Assembly: GCA_964560145.1 (NCBI GenBank) | Contig: CAZLKS010000035.1 | Coordinates: forward strand, 1 to 7,618 | Direction of reading: 5' to 3' | DNA from: JAHFLF01 sp964560145 | GTDB lineage: Bacteria > Patescibacteriota > Minisyncoccia > UBA6257 > 1-14-0-10-44-23 | DNA: 7,618 nt | Shown here: piece after piece, positions 7,401 to 7,618 of the stretch | How the letters are laid out: each line of letters begins with the position of its first letter | Position numbering within the stretch: position 1 is the stretch's first letter | Notes under the pieces: model-generated | Told to the model about the DNA's origin: nothing | The model's database searches: none | What the model saw: the letters and a program-made list of their open reading frames with translations, nothing else | Made by a program: the position numbers and the translations under genes

Positions 7401-7618
7401 TATTCTCGGTCACCACTCGTAAGAATGGCGTCGTATATTTCCGCCTTCGTGACTTTGAATTTTTCAGCGATAGTCATTAGTGCCTCAAAAGGCACTTTGC
7501 TTGATTTTAAGCAGGCTTGAATCAATCCATCTTTAACGCTGGACCGAACGGCGACATCGTTAAGTTCAAATAGCTTCTGTAGTTTTAGAATGTAAGGTTC
7601 TTCGTCAAGGCTTTTGGC
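4433..7618 (-). CDS. Large protein of unknown function with C-terminal GSCQNY module, 5'-partial
   Basis: I do not recognise a named family. The first in-frame start-type codon is a TTG at 7525-7523, but the frame stays open for all 31 codons from there to the right edge, and these read like ordinary protein (ending FELNDVAVRSSVKDG). The true start therefore lies outside the window, and at least 1,061 residues are encoded. Numbering from codon 7525, residues 1 to about 800 look almost entirely helical, with many short leucine- and alanine-rich amphipathic helices and few Gly or Pro. This suggests an alpha-solenoid (HEAT- or ARM-like) scaffold. Residues about 820-1030 differ: DDPRMMIQLG (829-838), GNGSCQNY with C847, a mixed beta region, GRSIVKLV (R912), MLFIEPTY (E930, Y933) and a Gly/Asn-rich end with QYEDG (987-991). 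No signal peptide or membrane helix is visible in the part present. It precedes the ddl promoter and ends in TAG. A Cys-centred enzymatic or binding role is a guess; I recall similar C-terminal layouts in unnamed environmental bacterial proteins but cannot confirm this. Confidence 0.85.
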   Translation of the reverse strand, partial: AKSLDEEPYILKLQKLFELNDVAVRSSVKDGLIQACLKSSKVPFEALMTIAEKFKVTKAEIYDAILTSGDREYSLPLDTNELARFFSDPKNQNLSQYVIALAITQCGDYFFEQATIIQAKTDATPEEKRKGLLMFAVLFNDFKLTNNTTKDLDSTYLKVKEGLWQLIDSANPRELKSIAIAFAGQALENDPELLMALVSHITARSKTKTSENPADGEVRGTLGLSAAQEVSLRALLELDQSTTNDYLFRLAQNETLDRRLRLAIIRTILQKHTRGIPDALKAIVLSADTLGNEKDPALLVEELKFLLGVNGISSKSLRDKALPALNTFYAQAQENGMLPSVLRETYGPHIPDEVFASAWTLGSGKPAQIHRTIDGLYAQVKGSQERSSLLYAVTTLQSLTNEPIRRAAIDKLSTAENAQSSDFELITKYLEILIIIGDTYARNDNNFDVEVARLIAKDHYGKIVSILSGKQSISETVAALETATLSAAKDLLPHSGVTEEKLRLLLKEWGTILPIFLYASKMSNSEYKETQNYLAEMVANFDPPTYQKWAAWRYNPENPVTAKQLAVLSPKQLATWKTSDAMLYDEVMMKEVGADKPIRVAERIQESVLHGHLASSEDSDPRDVKLQNQLRETFTATAANPENRSKIIDDELTRVGEELGAVTALIRFNDIKKLEDAARMLAANPLPVNKKVRDTLDFLATYLPSETLDSVGELLTNAPKEGVVLPPELQNQMLTMLRTVTTETKKAAEVALQSKIAEKMAITAQTLAKNIGVLHNERKELTTIRTLYRLSQLTPEHIARNRILVKPTKRGESITSALRELKQRFAKNASFLQDIETITGILETKNQLSEKYRIGVLLSDDPRMMIQLGKYPEGNGSCQNYEGSADHNQALAGYMGDAHSKVIYLYNVNRFPPEAQARIDDEGIDAVIASLSNADFMESIIGRSIVKLVATPDKKPMLFIEPTYTTLQKTDQTLKQYVLRAVRAAFATPMGIQIAEGSAGEAGDVTVTVPASRNPGGQYEDGAFGAANNPGIGRKTVEYTMPAKFVSEITESATIGKVVGI

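Noticed and set aside
7523..7525. TTG as the true start of the large protein
   Set aside because: The frame is open upstream to the edge with protein-like sequence, and no ribosome-binding site precedes it.

Overview
The window is about 98% coding, and every supported gene lies on the minus strand. In transcription order, from high to low coordinates, the genes are: a very large protein of unknown function whose 5' end is off the right edge; a 786-residue protein made of two D-alanine--D-alanine ligases joined end to end (ddl-ddl); alanine racemase (alr); and the cell-division protein FtsQ/DivIB. All stops are TAG or TAA. The frames are open over about 2,480 codons with the standard code, so TGA does not appear to be a sense codon here, which argues against Gracilibacteria and Absconditabacteria.

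The overall look suggests an uncultivated Candidate Phyla Radiation (Patescibacteria/Parcubacteria-like) bacterium. The grounds are a compact murein/division cluster with gaps of 2 and 6 nt, little Shine-Dalgarno signal, divergent but motif-complete enzymes, and a giant orphan protein next door. The placement is an inference; there is no rRNA or ribosomal protein to anchor it.

Layout: 7618-4433 is the large unknown protein, predicted to be mostly helical, with a distinct C-terminal module around a GSCQNY motif. Bases 4432-4330 are the only real intergenic space, with a near-consensus promoter (TATAAT) placed within and beside an imperfect hairpin. Bases 4329-53 form a three-gene unit, ddl-ddl, alr and ftsQ. 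Bases 52-1 are a short tail rich in CGTA repeats, with a possible next start codon.

The last three genes work together. Alr makes D-Ala from L-Ala, Ddl joins two D-Ala into the dipeptide added to the peptidoglycan precursor by MurF, and FtsQ is the scaffold of the divisome that directs septal wall synthesis.

The most interesting item is the tandem ligase. Its two halves belong to different Ddl subtypes, and each carries its own substitutions at catalytic positions. From memory, both the arrangement and several motifs match the fused double DDL of land-plant plastids. The inter-domain linker is partly encoded by a heptamer tandem repeat next to small GC-rich hairpins, as if an intergenic-type repeat had been absorbed in frame.
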